A stretch of 64,000 nucleotides of DNA from Candidatus Poribacteria bacterium (GCA_958295945.1 OY282386.1:4024204-4088203), one strand, 5' to 3'; shown: positions 24,750 to 35,718, counted from the first letter of the stretch. Numbers and translations are program-made. The notes: generated by a model not told the origin, from the letters alone.

Positions 24750-27700
24750 ATGAATCCGAGAATTTTAGGTATAATTGGCGGACTTGCCTTGATAGTCGCG
24801 CTTATTTCACCTTTCATGATGGGTAGTTCCAAAAAGGTGGAAGAACTCTATTATGCCGCTAAAGCGTTATCTGATCAAGCGGATTATGAAGGGGCAATCG
24901 CCAAATATACGGAGGCACTTGACGAGTCAAAGAAACGGGGTGTAAAAACTGAAGTTATTGACAAGGATTTCACTACACTCGCACACTTTCAAATTGCTGT
25001 CAACTACTCACGATGGGCAGAAACAAGTGGCGATGTCAATCACTATGATACCGCACTTGGACACATTGAACAAGTTGCCGCAAATGCTACCATACCCAAA
25101 CACCAAGAAGGGTTAACATACCTGTGGGGACATATTCTGTACCGAACAGAACAATATGAAGTTGCTGAAGCAAAGTTCAATCAGTTGATTGAAAACTTCC
25201 CCAATAGTCTACAAGTAGAAAATGCATACTACGCTATCGGACAGTTGAACTATAAGTTGGGAAACTATGAACCCTCACGAACTGCCTTTAGTAATATTCT
25301 GACCAACTTCCCTAACTCAGAATTTAAAGACGATGCACAGCTGCTGATCGCTCAATCCTTCCTAGATGAAAATTTATATGAACAAGCATACCCTGAATTT
25401 GACAAATTTGGAACAGAAGAATTTAAAAATTATCCTGAACTACAAGCCGAATCAATGTATAAAGCTGCGTTCTGCTTGAATCAACTAGACAGACATGATG
25501 AAGCAATCAATCGTTACACGAACTTCATCACACAGTTTCCAGATCACAATCTCGTAACTGCTGCATATTTTGATCAAGGTGTGATCTACGCAAAGCAGAA
25601 AGACTATGACAACGCACGAGTCAACTATGAATTGGCAATGCAAAATACTGCAGACCGAGGACTTCAGGCAGAAATCCAATCGGCAATTGGACAAACATAT
25701 TTTGATCAAGCCGATTATGAAAACGCCGTCGTAGAATATTCCAAACTCTTAGAAGAATATCCAGAGAGTGCTTTCATCGGTGATGCACGACTCGGTATAG
25801 CAGATAGTCAGTTCAAGTTGGAACAATGGACCGAAGCAGTTGAGTCATATCAGTTGGTCATTGAATATGAACAAGGTGAAGGTGGTGGAGAAGACGCAGA
25901 ACTTGACTATACTCCTTATTGTTCTTTCCAAATTGCTGAGGCATACTTTCAACTCGGCACAAATCAGGATAAAGCAGGACAGGAAGTAGAGGCAAATACA
26001 ACCTTTACATTCGCTTTGGAATGGTACCAGAGAACAGTTGACAATCACTCAGATAATCCTGTCGCACCACACGCATTATACGGGGCTATCTGGACACTAA
26101 ACGAATTAGACCGTAAGGAAGACTTGGAAAGAGTTGCTCGTGATTTTATTGATAAAAATAAAGACGATAACGAATACGATATTATGGCAGCAGAGGTACA
26201 GTTGCGTTTTGCTGATATGAAACGAACAGAATTCAATCAATACCTTGAAGCCGCAGAAGAATACGCAAAATTGTGGGAATACAGACCACTTCCAAAATTC
26301 CATGTCGTCAAGTTGATGGGAAAATTCTTTGAAGGACGCTCCTACTATGAAGCAGCAAAACCTGAAGGATATCAAGATGGAGACCCATCCTCAAACTTCA
26401 ATACAGAATACCTTCAAAAATCTGTAACGGCATATCAGGAGGCAATCAATATGTTTTCTGATGAAGCGTTCCTGCCCGGTATTGCTGAAGGACGATATCA
26501 AGACTTCCCAGAACGGATCGCACAAATTGAAGCATGTCTCATGAATGAAGCACTTTCGCACGAGATGCTTGGCGTATGGGATACAGCACGCCAACGTTAT
26601 GCAGCAATTCCTGACACCAGTGAGTATTACCAACGCGCACTCCTTCTCATCGCAGATAGTTATGTGAAGCAAGGAGACAAAACACAAGCCATTACGTATT
26701 ACAACGGAATCTTATCTGAACTTACTGATGCCAACAATCTCTCTTTAGCAAAGATTAAACTTGCTGACTTGTTGCGTGCCGAAAGTCGTTTTGAAGATGC
26801 CGCTGTACAATATCAGGCTGTCGTTGATGATGACCCGACTGGTGAATATGCTGACGACGCACTATATCTTGTCGGATTGTGCTACTATAATGCATCCGAA
26901 AATAACCCTGATCTAATACCATTGTCCGAAGACGCTTTCAACAAAGTCATTGCTGAGCATGGCGATCAGGCAAATGCAATTGATGCTTATTACGGATTGG
27001 TGCTTCTCTATCGCGATGCTGCACAAAAACAAGGTGATACATCCAAGTGGTCACTTGTTATGCAAACTGCTGAAGCTGCAAATCAAGCATTTGCAGATAG
27101 CACAGATGCACAGATCCTTAAAACACTCGGACATATCGAACTCATCAAAGCAACAGCAATTGAAAATACCAACGCGGATGATATTGATGGTCTGATTGCA
27201 AGTTTGAAACAGATTGTTGACAACCCTGGTGCCCCCGACGATGCACGCATTCGATCACAACTCAAAATTGGACATACTTACTACAGAAAAGAACGTTTTG
27301 ATGAAGCACTCGCTGCCTATAAGATGTTCGTAGATAGTTTTCCTGACAGTGATATTGCGCCAGGTGCACAATATCAAGTCGCAGTTTGTTATTACCAGAT
27401 TGCTGTCAAAGCAGGTGAAGCAGAGGATACCGAATCCGCACAACTCGCTTATACCAACGCTATTGGGGCATCTGTGAAAGTCGCTGAGATGACGAATAAT
27501 GTTGACAACCGTATCAGTGCTGGTTATACCCTCGGTTTAGCAAAATTGGGATTGAAAGATAATAAAGGTGCTATTGAGGCATTCAAGCAGGTTACTGCTT
27601 TGGAAGGTCAAACTGAAGATGAAGCCCGAAAAAGTCTTATCTCTCAAGCACATTCACGGCTTGCTGAATTACACAATAATGTTGGTAATTATCCAGATGC

Positions 27701-29462
27701 TGTCAAAGAGTATCAATACATTATCGCAAATACTGAAAACCCCGATCTGAAGGGACGTTCCTATTTCGCAATGGCGTATGCTCAAGATGAACATCTTAAA
27801 ATGTATGACGAAGCTTTGCAGAACTATCAAAACGCAGTTGACTTGGCAGACAACGTCGTAAAAGCGCAATCCTATTATAGAATCGGATTGATTTATCAAG
27901 AAAAAGTCAATGAACTTGATAGAGCGTTGGAAGTGTTCCAAAACCTCATTGCAAACCATAGCACGGAGAAGAACACGGGTGTCGCTTCCATGGTTGCGGA
28001 TGCCAGTCTACGACGTTCCGAACTATATGTCAAATTAGGACGGTTAGACGAGGCTATTGCTGAAGCTGTGAGTTCTGTTGATGCACTTAAAGCAAGTGAA
28101 TCCGCATCTGTTTCACAGAAAGCCGCTGCACAATATAACCTTGGCTACCTCTATTCTGATAAAGCACGTTCACTCCTTCCACCAGAACCAACACCAGGTT
28201 TTGATGCAAAACCATACATTGAAATGAGTGGACAAGCTGCTGCTGCTTTCTATGAAGTCAGCAAACTTGCTGCACCCGTGGAAAAAGCAGACAAACAGAC
28301 GGTCATACCCTATGTGCAGATGTCACTATTCCAAGCAGGTCAGATATACTACTCTGTCGGTATTGGTTTCAAACGCAGACCAGAGCTACTACTCTCTATT
28401 GACCCAATTTCCGATTTCATTAAACATGCGAACGCAGGTGTATTCCCAACATCAGCTGACCTCGCAAGCAATGTTGAGACTGCATCAACCTATTTGGCTT
28501 CTGCAAACTTTGACCTCGGTCGCATGCAAGTCGGTCTAGACGAGGAGATGTCACCTCAAGCTGTTGCATACTTTGTTAAATCAGCCCAGTTGTTTAAAGG
28601 CTTAGTTGAACGTTACCCAAATGCTGAAGATGCCGCACTCTGGCAATATCAAGCAGGTGAAGCGTTATATACTACTGAGCAATTTGATAAGGCAATTGCT
28701 GAATACGATAAGGTCAGACGGGTAAACAAAACGCACGAAAAAGCCGCTGAATCCTTATACGCTATCGCTACCTGCTACCAATACCTTTCTGAAACAGCGA
28801 AGGAAGCAGGGAACGCAGCAGAAGAAAAATCGTATCTTGAGAAACTATTTGCAACTAACGAAACACTTGTCAATGAATATCCGAATAGTAAGTTTGCTGG
28901 TGAAGCCTTTATTAATATCGGGAACAAGCACTACAACGCAGCATTGGATCCTGATCTTGAGGCAGAAGAGCAAATTCGTCTCTTCCGAGAAGCAATCAAG
29001 AATTATGAAAGAGCTCGATCCTCTTCAGGAATCAGTCCAGAATCTAAAAGTAGTGCAGAGACTTACATCAATGAGACTGCAAGTATCCTGGCACATAACG
29101 AATACAAGTTTGCTGATACTTCACTTAGTGACGCACAAACGTCTGGTAAGAAGGTAGACATTGAAGAAGCAATTAAGCTTTTCAAGACTATTACTAAGGA
29201 TTATTCTACGACCAAATACGGAGACCTTTCATACGGTAAGTTAGGTGAAGCATATACAATGCTCGCAGGTAATGAAGAAAACTACTATGCAGATGCATTG
29301 TATTACTTCCAAGTATTACCTAAGAAGTATACGCTAAAACCACCACCTGATACTCAGGTTGAAGATGTTATTAACTACTGTATTCAGAAAGCAAGTGAGA
29401 TCAAAGTGTACATGAGGTCAAAGAACATTCCAGAACGTCAAGCTCCACCAGACGATAATTAA
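24750..29462 (+). CDS. very large TPR-repeat protein, membrane-anchored
   Basis: A 1570-residue protein from ATG 24750 (AAGGAG upstream). Residues 4-26 form one membrane helix (ILGIIGGLALIVALISPFMM); the rest should be periplasmic. Almost the whole length is tetratricopeptide-type repeats. Typical units read YEGAIAKYTEAL, YEVAEAKFNQLIENFPNS, YENAVVEYSKLLEEYPES and FDEALAAYKMFVDSFPDS. The YPxS ends resemble BamD/CpoB-type repeats that bind envelope proteins. The C-terminus is proline-rich (ERQAPPDDN). It follows an ECF sigma/anti-sigma pair, suggesting an envelope scaffold. No enzyme domain is visible. Confidence 0.88.
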   Translation: MNPRILGIIGGLALIVALISPFMMGSSKKVEELYYAAKALSDQADYEGAIAKYTEALDESKKRGVKTEVIDKDFTTLAHFQIAVNYSRWAETSGDVNHYDTALGHIEQVAANATIPKHQEGLTYLWGHILYRTEQYEVAEAKFNQLIENFPNSLQVENAYYAIGQLNYKLGNYEPSRTAFSNILTNFPNSEFKDDAQLLIAQSFLDENLYEQAYPEFDKFGTEEFKNYPELQAESMYKAAFCLNQLDRHDEAINRYTNFITQFPDHNLVTAAYFDQGVIYAKQKDYDNARVNYELAMQNTADRGLQAEIQSAIGQTYFDQADYENAVVEYSKLLEEYPESAFIGDARLGIADSQFKLEQWTEAVESYQLVIEYEQGEGGGEDAELDYTPYCSFQIAEAYFQLGTNQDKAGQEVEANTTFTFALEWYQRTVDNHSDNPVAPHALYGAIWTLNELDRKEDLERVARDFIDKNKDDNEYDIMAAEVQLRFADMKRTEFNQYLEAAEEYAKLWEYRPLPKFHVVKLMGKFFEGRSYYEAAKPEGYQDGDPSSNFNTEYLQKSVTAYQEAINMFSDEAFLPGIAEGRYQDFPERIAQIEACLMNEALSHEMLGVWDTARQRYAAIPDTSEYYQRALLLIADSYVKQGDKTQAITYYNGILSELTDANNLSLAKIKLADLLRAESRFEDAAVQYQAVVDDDPTGEYADDALYLVGLCYYNASENNPDLIPLSEDAFNKVIAEHGDQANAIDAYYGLVLLYRDAAQKQGDTSKWSLVMQTAEAANQAFADSTDAQILKTLGHIELIKATAIENTNADDIDGLIASLKQIVDNPGAPDDARIRSQLKIGHTYYRKERFDEALAAYKMFVDSFPDSDIAPGAQYQVAVCYYQIAVKAGEAEDTESAQLAYTNAIGASVKVAEMTNNVDNRISAGYTLGLAKLGLKDNKGAIEAFKQVTALEGQTEDEARKSLISQAHSRLAELHNNVGNYPDAVKEYQYIIANTENPDLKGRSYFAMAYAQDEHLKMYDEALQNYQNAVDLADNVVKAQSYYRIGLIYQEKVNELDRALEVFQNLIANHSTEKNTGVASMVADASLRRSELYVKLGRLDEAIAEAVSSVDALKASESASVSQKAAAQYNLGYLYSDKARSLLPPEPTPGFDAKPYIEMSGQAAAAFYEVSKLAAPVEKADKQTVIPYVQMSLFQAGQIYYSVGIGFKRRPELLLSIDPISDFIKHANAGVFPTSADLASNVETASTYLASANFDLGRMQVGLDEEMSPQAVAYFVKSAQLFKGLVERYPNAEDAALWQYQAGEALYTTEQFDKAIAEYDKVRRVNKTHEKAAESLYAIATCYQYLSETAKEAGNAAEEKSYLEKLFATNETLVNEYPNSKFAGEAFINIGNKHYNAALDPDLEAEEQIRLFREAIKNYERARSSSGISPESKSSAETYINETASILAHNEYKFADTSLSDAQTSGKKVDIEEAIKLFKTITKDYSTTKYGDLSYGKLGEAYTMLAGNEENYYADALYYFQVLPKKYTLKPPPDTQVEDVINYCIQKASEIKVYMRSKNIPERQAPPDDN

Positions 29463-29496
29463 AACCGAGGTATACGAATACCTTATTTCATTACAT

Positions 29497-29526
29497 AGGG
29501 ATAGGCCTTATGCCTATCCCTATTTT
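29497..29526 (+). terminator. intrinsic terminator after TPR gene
   Basis: AGGGATAGGC and GCCTATCCCT form a 10-bp stem around CTTAT, followed by ATTTTC. It separates the TPR gene from the aminotransferase gene. Confidence 0.75.
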
Positions 29527-29547
29527 CTTGAAAGGAATTTCAATCAA

Positions 29548-30729
29548 ATGTATGATGAACTAAAAGTGCCACCACGTATCCTTCTCGGTCCCGGTCCAAG
29601 CATAGCAAATCCACGAGTCCTAAAGGCAATGACAACCCCAATGCTTGGGTATTTGGATGCAGATTTTGTTAAGGTAATGGATGATACTGTCGCTTTGTTA
29701 CGTCAGGTATATGGCACCAAGAACGCAATCACATTCCCTGTCTCTGGCACTGGCACCGCGGGGATGGAAACGGCACTTACAAATGTTATTGAACATGGTG
29801 ATCATGTAATCGTTGGGATAAACGGTTACTTCGGCAACAGAATTGCCGATATTGCAGAACGGTGTGGTGCGACCGTTACACCCGTGAATGCTGAATGGGG
29901 AGACATTATTAAACCTGAACAGATCGCTGATGCATGTAAGCATGTTTCTCCGAAATTGGTCGCTATTGTTCATGCCGAAACGTCTACCGGTATTTTACAA
30001 CCTTTAGAAGAGATTGTAGAGATTACCCATCAACACGATGCACTCTTACTTGCGGATTGCGTCACATCCCTTGGCGGACAACCCGTGGAATTAGATGCGC
30101 GTGGTATTGACATCGCCTATAGTTGCACACAAAAATGTCTCTCAGGTCCACCCGGACTCTCACCCATCAGTTTCAGTGATCGCGCAGTTGAAGTTATTCG
30201 AAATCGCAATACAAAGATTCAGAGTTTCTATATGGACGTGACATTACTTGAAGAATATTGGATGGGTACCACTCGGAAATATCATCACACCTTGTCTATG
30301 TCCATGGTTTACGCCCTCCGTGAAGCACTCCGGGTGGTTATAGAAGAGGGTGAATCCGCACGATATAAACGTCATGAACGTCATGCGCAAGCACTCATCG
30401 CAGGGGCAGAGGCAATCGGTTTGGAACCTGCCGCAGCAGAAAATCATCGTGTTCCCATGCTAACGACATTACTTATCCCTGATGGTATTGACGACGGCAC
30501 CGTCCGAAAACGTCTTATTCAGGACTTTGGTATTGAAATCGGCGGCGGATTAGGTGTTTTTGCTGGAAAGGCATGGCGGATCGGACTTATGGGTGATGCT
30601 GCAAACGAACAGAACGTACTACTCGTTCTAAACGCTATTGAACAACTATTAAATGAATTTGGTCATAGCGTTGAAACAGGAACAGCCGTGAGTGCCGCCG
30701 CTGCAGCGTATCAGAACAGTAATGGATAA
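29548..30729 (+). CDS. class V aminotransferase (alanine/serine-glyoxylate type)
   Basis: A 393-residue cytoplasmic PLP enzyme. It begins with the family signature LLGPGPSIANPRVLKAM and PMLGYLD. The cofactor-binding parts are VSGTGTAGMETAL, HAETSTGIL, DCVTSLGG and STQK-like SCTQKCLSGPPGLSP with the Schiff-base lysine. The closest families are alanine-glyoxylate and serine-glyoxylate aminotransferases. The exact amino donor cannot be read. The C-terminus is Ala/Ser-rich. It starts after a GAAAGGAATT ribosome region and appears monocistronic. Confidence 0.92.
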   Translation: MYDELKVPPRILLGPGPSIANPRVLKAMTTPMLGYLDADFVKVMDDTVALLRQVYGTKNAITFPVSGTGTAGMETALTNVIEHGDHVIVGINGYFGNRIADIAERCGATVTPVNAEWGDIIKPEQIADACKHVSPKLVAIVHAETSTGILQPLEEIVEITHQHDALLLADCVTSLGGQPVELDARGIDIAYSCTQKCLSGPPGLSPISFSDRAVEVIRNRNTKIQSFYMDVTLLEEYWMGTTRKYHHTLSMSMVYALREALRVVIEEGESARYKRHERHAQALIAGAEAIGLEPAAAENHRVPMLTTLLIPDGIDDGTVRKRLIQDFGIEIGGGLGVFAGKAWRIGLMGDAANEQNVLLVLNAIEQLLNEFGHSVETGTAVSAAAAAYQNSNG

Positions 30730-30751
30730 GTGCACCACTATATTGTTGGCG

Positions 30752-30803
30752 GGTTTCTAACCCCGACTTAAGAGAAACAAACTTACACAACTGGATTAGA
30801 AAC
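30752..30803. repeat. short dispersed palindrome
   Basis: GGTTTCTAA and TTAGAAACC arms around about 34 bases, between two convergent genes. It is a weak relative of the CCTAACC-type units at 22.5, 36.6 and 50.5 kb. It may act as a bidirectional transcription stop. Confidence 0.5.
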
Positions 30804-30814
30804 CAAACCTATTG

Positions 30815-31627
30815 TCAATGAGATTTCATTGCATGTTTGACCGCTGTTTGGATAGATAACATGTGCGTCTTAACGCGGGTATCCAAATCTAACGCCGTTG
30901 GTGTTTCAAGAATTAGGCAACGTGCATTAATCTGTTCAGCCAAGTATCTACCGCGTGTCCATCCTTTTGTTGTAACTGAGTCAAGAAGTGTTATGACGCC
31001 GTTATCGTTCTGGTGGTCTTCAATCACTGCCTTCTGATTAATCGGACACACATGCCCAATCTGTAGTACAACTTCATTGCCAATAGGTAGAGTCGTTGAA
31101 GCGCGGCGTTCCCATAGATAAAACCCACTGCTATCTCTATCCTCGTGCAAATCCAGCGCGAGATGCACTTCAGGATTGTCGTTATGATCTTGTGTCCGTA
31201 AAAGGGATTCTGAAATGAATGCAGTTTCAGTATATCGGCAGGGGTGTTGAAACATTCGATTCAGGTCAAGTCCAGCAGCATTCTCACGAATGTCATGCTC
31301 ATAGCCGTAAGGGTTATCGCAAGGTGAGATGAGCCAATTGTATTCGTCTAACGGAAATGGATATAAGTTGCTCTGTTCTTTATCTGCGAGTGATTCAATG
31401 AGGCGGATTGCACATTCAACACCTGCAGGTTCATCACCGTGTATTCCTGCACACACATATATCAAGGCTGCATCCGTGTGCTTTGCAGCGTAGTGCAGAC
31501 AGTATAACGGATATGCTTGAGATAAACTTCTGTACCAGATGGAGAGACGTTCAGACTTTTTAAGAGCAGCCAGTATACGGGTAACAACATTTGCATAGTT
31601 GCGGACTTTCACCCGATTTACTCCCAT
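30815..31627 (-). CDS. M14-type zinc carboxypeptidase / desuccinylase-fold protein
   Basis: A 270-residue (or 265-residue) predicted zinc hydrolase. The metal site is visible as GIHGDEPAG (His and Glu) and [16 protein letters not shown] (second His). [24 protein letters not shown] carries the substrate-contacting Asn-Arg pair. This fits the M14 metallocarboxypeptidase or succinylglutamate desuccinylase fold, near murein-peptide amidases. Two starts are possible: ATG 31627, inside the end of guaA, or GTG 31612, which has GGGAG seven bases upstream. It is co-oriented with guaA and probably coupled to it. Confidence 0.8.
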   Translation of the reverse strand: MGVNRVKVRNYANVVTRILAALKKSERLSIWYRSLSQAYPLYCLHYAAKHTDAALIYVCAGIHGDEPAGVECAIRLIESLADKEQSNLYPFPLDEYNWLISPCDNPYGYEHDIRENAAGLDLNRMFQHPCRYTETAFISESLLRTQDHNDNPEVHLALDLHEDRDSSGFYLWERRASTTLPIGNEVVLQIGHVCPINQKAVIEDHQNDNGVITLLDSVTTKGWTRGRYLAEQINARCLILETPTALDLDTRVKTHMLSIQTAVKHAMKSH

Positions 31628-33159
31628 TCAATGGTGCTTGGCGGTTTTGAACTAATGTCATAGACAACACGGTTAATACCTTGTACCTCATTGATAATTC
31701 GTGTGGAAATCCGTGCTAAAACATTGTCAGGGATCCGTGCCCAATCCGCAGTCATAGCATCACTGCTTGTGACAGCGCGCAGTGCAATTGCATTTTCATA
31801 GGTGCGTTCATCACCCATCACACCGACGCTCTTTACTGGAAGAAGCACTGCCAACGCTTGCCAAATGTCATCATATAAGCCTGCATCTTTAATTTCATCT
31901 ATAAAGATGGCATCTGCTAAGCGTAATACTGCTAAACGTTCTGGTGTAACCTCACCGATTATTCGCACAGCCAGTCCTGGTCCGGGAAACGGATGTCTGC
32001 CGAGGACGTGAGGAGGCACGTTCAATTCTGCTCCAACTGCTCGCACCTCGTCTTTGAAAAGTTCACGGAATGGTTCAATCAATTCAAAAGGCATATCTGG
32101 TGGGAGTCCGCCGACATTATGATGTGTCTTTATGGTAGCGGAGGGGCCTTTTGTAGAAACGCTTTCTATAACGTCTGGGTAAAGTGTGCCTTGTGCAAGA
32201 AAGCGACACGCACCAAGCTGCTTTACTTTAGTTCTGAAAGTATCAATGAACTGTGCTCCAATAATCTTACGTTTTTGCTCAGGATCAACGACACCTGCTA
32301 ATGCATTGAGAAATGCGTCTGTTGCATCTACAAACTCAATATTAATTCCGATTGTCTTACAAGTAGACAAAACTTGTTCCACTTCACCTTGGCGTAGGAG
32401 TCCATTATCTACGAAAACGGAGATCAGATTATCGCCTATTGCTTTGTGGAGAAGCGTTGCTAACACCATCGAGTCTATTCCACCACTGACAGCACAAAGG
32501 ACTCTTTCATCTTTCACCGTTGCTTGGATGTGCGCTATGGCTTCAGTGATAAACGTATCCATCGTCCAAGTTGCTTCACACCCACAGATTTTTCTGACAA
32601 AGTTGTGTAGGATTCTATCTGCATCGCGTGTATGTTCAACTTCAGGATGAAACTGTAATCCGTATAACGTGCCATCCGCGTTGACCATCGCTGCAATGGG
32701 TGAGTTTTGCGTTTGAGCGATTGTGTGGAAGTCATCAGGCAGTTTGTCGATTTTATCACCATGGCTCATCCATGCGGTTACTTCCGATGAAAGTCCATCA
32801 AACAAGGGTTCAGAAGTGGCATTGACTTGGAGTTGCGCGTTGCCATATTCTCGCTCAGAAGCAGGATGCACTTTGCCGCCTTCCAATAAATAAGCGATCA
32901 GTTGCATACCGTAGCAGATACCTAAAACTGGTATACCGAGTTTGAAAAGTTCCGCATCTATCTTTGGTGAATCTGTCTCATAGACACTCGCGGGGCCACC
33001 GGAAAGGATAACCCCTTTTGGTGCCATCTTTTCAATGTCGGCAAGTGGGAGTGTATATGGTTGAATTTCACAATAAACCCGCTGCTCCCGGATGCGTCGA
33101 GCAATTAACTGCGTATATTGCGATCCAAAGTCTAAAACGACAATAGCATCACGCTTCAT
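31618..33159 (-). CDS. guaA: GMP synthase (glutamine-hydrolysing)
   Basis: Converts XMP to GMP using glutamine and ATP. The 513 residues hold a class I glutamine amidotransferase (about 1-195; [18 protein letters not shown] with the nucleophile cysteine, and [10 protein letters not shown]) and an ATP pyrophosphatase domain ([15 protein letters not shown]). The dimerisation domain ends in the typical [11 protein letters not shown]. The length and ends are normal for the family. Confidence 0.98.
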   Translation of the reverse strand: MKRDAIVVLDFGSQYTQLIARRIREQRVYCEIQPYTLPLADIEKMAPKGVILSGGPASVYETDSPKIDAELFKLGIPVLGICYGMQLIAYLLEGGKVHPASEREYGNAQLQVNATSEPLFDGLSSEVTAWMSHGDKIDKLPDDFHTIAQTQNSPIAAMVNADGTLYGLQFHPEVEHTRDADRILHNFVRKICGCEATWTMDTFITEAIAHIQATVKDERVLCAVSGGIDSMVLATLLHKAIGDNLISVFVDNGLLRQGEVEQVLSTCKTIGINIEFVDATDAFLNALAGVVDPEQKRKIIGAQFIDTFRTKVKQLGACRFLAQGTLYPDVIESVSTKGPSATIKTHHNVGGLPPDMPFELIEPFRELFKDEVRAVGAELNVPPHVLGRHPFPGPGLAVRIIGEVTPERLAVLRLADAIFIDEIKDAGLYDDIWQALAVLLPVKSVGVMGDERTYENAIALRAVTSSDAMTADWARIPDNVLARISTRIINEVQGINRVVYDISSKPPSTIEWE

Positions 33160-33282
33160 GTCTTTTCTCCATTTTAGATGTTTGGGTTTGCACAGATGTG
33201 CTCGAATGATATATCAGGTTTCGTTTCAGTTATAGACCTATTTATAGACTTCAATGATGTCTAAAATATAGAATCTCACAAA

Positions 33283-33576
33283 TCATCGTTGCGGATCACA
33301 GTCAATGATTTCACCAGTTTCAGGTTCAAAAATCACACCATAGTTTCCTGGTGGAGCGAATTCTACATCGTCCCACATTGCTAATTTAGTATTTGCATCT
33401 TGAAGATAGTAGAAGCCTATGTAAGGATGTCCTTCTGCTTCAATTGTCTGAACATGATAGCAATGATTATGGAACTGAATTGTGTTGCCGTAGATGATGA
33501 TGTATCGGTCCCCAAATAAGTTATGTGCAATCTGATTGACAATATAAGGATCAATTTCTTTCTGCAATAGCTGCAA
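33283..33576 (-). CDS. uncharacterised small protein
   Basis: A 97-residue soluble protein I do not recognise. It is aromatic-rich with alternating hydrophobic strands (IIIYGNTIQFHNHCYHVQTI, then YIGFYYLQDA). It ends in an acidic segment (ETGEIIDCDPQR). AAAGG lies a few bases before the start. The gene lies between guaA and the OmpA-like gene on the same strand, 21 bp after the latter's stop codon. Coding is likely from length and position, but function is unknown. Confidence 0.6.
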   Translation of the reverse strand: MQLLQKEIDPYIVNQIAHNLFGDRYIIIYGNTIQFHNHCYHVQTIEAEGHPYIGFYYLQDANTKLAMWDDVEFAPPGNYGVIFEPETGEIIDCDPQR

Positions 33577-33597
33577 TTACCTTTACTATGTAATGGT

Positions 33598-35256
33598 CTA
33601 TGGTGCTCTACTGATGACTATGTCAATTCTTCGGTTTTTTTGATGTGAGTCTTTATCAATTAGTTCTGTTTCACCTAAACCTACAGCTGTCATGCGGTTT
33701 TCGGGAACTTTTCCTTTATCAATGAGGAAAGTTCTGACTGAAATTGCGCGTTTTTCGGTCAATGCCTTATTTGTTTTCGCTGCACCAAGTATATCGCTAT
33801 GCCCCTCAATTCTAGCATTATAGTCACTAAATTCATCTTGTTGCAATATAGTTGCAAGTTTCATAAATGTAGGGAAAAATTCTTTTTTAAGTTGTGTGCT
33901 GGTTGTTGCAAAAAGGTTGCCGCTAACTCTGACAATGACCCCCTCTTCAAGTGTTATGATCTCAGCATTTGGAATTTGCTTTGTTGCTTCAACGAGAGCT
34001 GTTTGTGCCGTGTTTTGTAGTTCAGTTTTTTCAATAGCGCGTTGAAGGTAATCGCTGCTCTGTTGTGCGGCATCAATAGTAGCGGAATATTCCTTTTTTG
34101 TGAGTGCTGCTTCGGCAGTTGTGAGAGCTGATTCTGCGAGTTCAAACAACTGTGGTGCGATCTGCGGCACTCTCGTTTCTCTTTGCTCTTCAATAGCTGC
34201 CTTGATTGATGCGACTGCAGTTTCCGCTCTTTTGATTCTGGCTGTGAGTTCCTGTTGCGCTCGCAGCCGATATTCAGCGACTTCAGAAATCGTTATAACT
34301 TTATCTGCTATCTGCTCAGTACTTTCAGCGGTTTGCTGTGCTGCACTATAACGTCCAACTTGCAATTCCTTTTTCGCTTTGTCCAATTGGGTTTGTGCTT
34401 GTTGGAATTGTTTTGGATCGTGTGTGGCTGCATTTAAAGCTTCTGCTCGTTGCACTTTCAGTTGTGCGCGTTCAATAGCAATACGGGTAATGGTTTCTGC
34501 ATTTGAACGATTCTGTTGCTTCTGCGTTGCGAGATCTAAGAGTTTGTCGGCTTGTGATCGTGCATCATTTGCGATTTCTTCTGCTTGATCGAATTCCTTC
34601 CGTTCAAGGTGAGATTTGGCTTGTGTAATTAACGCTTGGACACGTTCGTGCTCTGCATTTTCCACAATTTCAGGATATATCCGTTTCGCAATGTTAACAA
34701 AGATTTCTGCACCGGTAATCGGTATGTTGATTACTGCATGACGTATAGCATTGTTTGCCTCTGTTAGATCAGATGTGAGTGAGCCGACGCGTTTTTTCTC
34801 TGCTTCAATTTCTTTCAACGCTTGTGCATTTTCCGCTACTTTCATCTCATTACGTATCTTTACCATTTCTATTTCATAATCTTTTTGAGTGATTATTTCT
34901 TGGTACAGTTGTTCTTGTATTGAGATGAGTTGTGTACGTGCCAGTTGTTGTTTTGTTCGGTGTAAAGCAATGTTCGCAACGAGTTCAGCTTGATATGCAT
35001 ATTCCATGCTTTGTGCGATGTCTGCGCTTTCTTTTGATTGTATGGCAAACTTCAAGAGTTTTTGTGCACGGTTGTAATCGTCGGTTGCTAATTGTTCTGC
35101 CCCCAATTCTTCTGCGTTTGAAATCACCTTTTGTCCGTTTTGAAGTTGTGTGTCTAAAATGACAATATCAATCGGAGCATTCGAAGCGCAACCATAACTT
35201 ATCAGACTGATAATAAGAAGAAACCGGACATAAAACCGCATTGGACTATCCTTCAT
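33598..35256 (-). CDS. OmpA-family lipoprotein with long coiled-coil region
   Basis: A 552-residue outer-membrane lipoprotein. A signal peptide with lipobox SYGC puts the lipid-bearing cysteine near residue 23. Residues about 35-415 are Ala/Gln/Glu-rich helices, including DUF4398-like repeats (YNRAQKLLKFA, FQQAQTQLDKAKKELQVGRY). The last 110 residues are an OmpA-type peptidoglycan-binding domain: ARIEGHSDILG, NKALTEKRAISVRTFL and RMTAVGLGETEL. Its first ATG overlaps the stop of the upstream gene by one base. An alternative ATG at 35241 has AAGGA upstream. It would link the outer membrane to the cell wall. Confidence 0.88.
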   Translation of the reverse strand: MKDSPMRFYVRFLLIISLISYGCASNAPIDIVILDTQLQNGQKVISNAEELGAEQLATDDYNRAQKLLKFAIQSKESADIAQSMEYAYQAELVANIALHRTKQQLARTQLISIQEQLYQEIITQKDYEIEMVKIRNEMKVAENAQALKEIEAEKKRVGSLTSDLTEANNAIRHAVINIPITGAEIFVNIAKRIYPEIVENAEHERVQALITQAKSHLERKEFDQAEEIANDARSQADKLLDLATQKQQNRSNAETITRIAIERAQLKVQRAEALNAATHDPKQFQQAQTQLDKAKKELQVGRYSAAQQTAESTEQIADKVITISEVAEYRLRAQQELTARIKRAETAVASIKAAIEEQRETRVPQIAPQLFELAESALTTAEAALTKKEYSATIDAAQQSSDYLQRAIEKTELQNTAQTALVEATKQIPNAEIITLEEGVIVRVSGNLFATTSTQLKKEFFPTFMKLATILQQDEFSDYNARIEGHSDILGAAKTNKALTEKRAISVRTFLIDKGKVPENRMTAVGLGETELIDKDSHQKNRRIDIVISRAP

Positions 35257-35657
35257 TATTTTTGTGCATCTCGTTCTGATTTGAGTTTTTCAAGGTTTTT
35301 GAGAACATCTTCTGTTGCCTGCTGTTGTAGTTCTAATGCAGCTTGTGCCTCTAATACTTGTGATTCTTGGCGCAATGCTAAAGCTTTCTCTGTTGCGATT
35401 CGTGCGTGGAGAAATGCTCTTAATCCGAGACGATATGCGCGTTCGTCATTGCCAGATTGCAGGGAAGTTTCGGCGTTGGTGAGCATGTCTTCAGCTGATT
35501 TTATCTCGGTAGGAGCGACATCGCGAGCACCAACTTTTTCAGCAGAATCAATACTGACGCGGGCGTTGTTCATCGTACCAACTGCCATTTGATGAACTTG
35601 TGTGCCATTACATCCGATTGTAATTAATAGAAGTATGAGTGGGAGAATCCATTTCAC
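35256..35657 (-). CDS. DUF4398-type lipoprotein
   Basis: A 133-residue lipoprotein with signal peptide and lipobox TIGC (cysteine 16). The mature part is helical and follows the DUF4398 pattern: ARVSIDSAEKVGARDVAPTE, then IKSAEDMLTNAETSLQSGN and ERAYRLGLRAFLHARIATEKA. It ends in a coiled coil. It is the first gene of a pair with the larger OmpA-like lipoprotein, which carries the same kind of helical repeat, and the two overlap by TAATG. They probably act together at the outer membrane. Confidence 0.82.
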   Translation of the reverse strand: MKWILPLILLLITIGCNGTQVHQMAVGTMNNARVSIDSAEKVGARDVAPTEIKSAEDMLTNAETSLQSGNDERAYRLGLRAFLHARIATEKALALRQESQVLEAQAALELQQQATEDVLKNLEKLKSERDAQK

Positions 35658-35718
35658 GGTAATATCCTCGGTATTAAGTCAATATTTCCAATAGAATTCA
35701 TTGCAGTGCGATAAGCAA

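Noticed and set aside
25485-28539. Many open frames within the TPR gene on both strands
   Set aside because: They are shadows of the long repetitive coding sequence.
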